Source of the DNA: Combretum micranthum
Lineage: Eukaryota; Streptophyta; Magnoliopsida; Myrtales; Combretaceae
DNA length: 64,000 bases
Reading direction: 5' to 3'
Assembly (NCBI GenBank): GCA_024138025.1
Contig: JAMXBD010000684.1
Location: forward strand, 496,001 to 560,000
Part shown: positions 63,706-64,000 of the stretch, in pieces
How the letters are laid out: every line of letters starts with the position of its first letter
Numbering within the stretch: position 1 is the first letter of the stretch
Translations under genes and position numbers: made by a program
Notes under the pieces: model-generated
What the model saw: the letters and a program-made list of their open reading frames with translations, nothing else
Database searches by the model: none
What the model was told of the DNA's origin: nothing

Positions 63706-63738
63706 ACTCCAGTCCAACTACATGTCTTCAAAATCTAG

Positions 63739-64000
63739 GTAAGTTGCTTTTGTCCCTTTTACTTTTATTTATTAACAAATTGGCTATAAAAAAAGAAGTA
63801 AAAAAGGGAAAATATAAAAAAATTAAAAAAACAGTTAATAGTTTTGTAAATAAGATGTATGTGTGCTATAATGATAACAAATAAATAAAAGGAAAACAAA
63901 ACAAAAAATAAATAAATGTAACAAAAAGAAGAATAGATAATGTAAGTATGCATCTACATATAAAATAAAGATTTTGGCATATTGAAAATCATATTTTTCA
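63739..64000. other. Probable intron or flank, low complexity
   Basis: A/T-rich with long A runs. Follows the GTAAGT donor at 63739. No coding seen before the window end. Confidence 0.5.

Larger units (their letters stand above)
60086..63738 (+). pseudogene. First coding exon of an unknown gene, broken by a family-A LTR
   Basis: A good 3' splice site (TTGTTCTTGAAATTTCAG) ends at 60085. ATG at 60120 opens 29 codons (MSTMKGVGTAIPPPL, then a Ser/Thr-rich, Cys-containing stretch) up to the LTR insertion at 60207. Beyond the LTR and its target duplication the same frame resumes at 63711 for nine codons (SPTTCLQNL) and meets a strong donor AG|GTAAGT at 63738. Removing the LTR and one duplication copy thus leaves an uninterrupted exon with both splice sites. 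I do not recognise the protein. The hydroxylated, low-acid N-terminus would suit a transit peptide, but that is a guess. An upstream frame of about 24 codons starts at 59899 in the leader. With the LTR in place the frame is destroyed. Confidence 0.45.

Overview
This is a plant nuclear DNA window, most likely from a eudicot. It is AT-rich, with one intron-rich oxidosqualene cyclase gene (canonical GT/AG introns, triterpene pathway) sitting in a sea of nested LTR-retrotransposon sequence typical of plant chromoviruses. No prokaryotic, organellar, rRNA or tRNA signature was seen.

Layout. 1-31 kb is a stack of nested elements. Family X is an LTR of about 2.7-3.5 kb with termini TGAAATA...CCTTACA. 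It occurs at 1-1684 (minus, cut by the window edge), 3642-6320 (minus), 6720-21151 (minus, interrupted), 9687-20964 (plus, nested in the previous copy) and 31158-38399 (plus, interrupted). Family A is a very long LTR of 3.5-4.4 kb with termini TGTAARCCCC...CGTGACA. It occurs at 11512-20549 (the only copy with an internal domain), 23847-30912 (minus), 24527-28047 (plus, nested in the previous one), 32776-36449, 40256-48339 (interrupted), 44530-48236 (minus, nested) and 60207-63705. Family Z (TGTAATA...GTTACA) occurs at 21572-23749 and as a 3' remnant ending at 59110. A related LTR, Y, has its 3' end at 2690. Most insertion events are proven by 5-bp target duplications that I matched on both sides, even across 14 kb of nested insertions. 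A TRIM element lies at 39575-40151, two Copia gag remnants lie on the minus strand near 2.3-2.6 kb and 49.4-49.6 kb, and two MULE-type MITEs lie at 49687-50025 and 53704-54068.

The only element with an internal domain (PBS 12334, PPT 16127, gag but no pol) is a non-autonomous Tekay/Del-like chromovirus. It carries an intact small zinc-knuckle ORF, then a gag broken by two stops. Its 5' LTR has lost about 3.6 kb.

Host genes. (1) Minus strand 50389-55268: twelve clean exons of an oxidosqualene cyclase of the beta-amyrin synthase type, covering the C-terminal 536 residues. The N-terminal exons (about 225 residues) are not found in the adjoining sequence. (2) Plus strand from about 59801: TATA box, leader and the start of a coding exon of an unrecognised gene, broken by a family-A LTR.

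The most interesting unexplained signal is inside the LTRs. Five diverged family-A copies keep an open, stop-terminated frame of exactly 14 acidic/tyrosine-rich codons right after a TAG/GT splice-like junction, downstream of a conserved imperfect palindrome. Families Z and X keep a different acidic tail after a 3'-splice-like CAG. This suggests gene-like exons within these giant LTRs and deserves testing.
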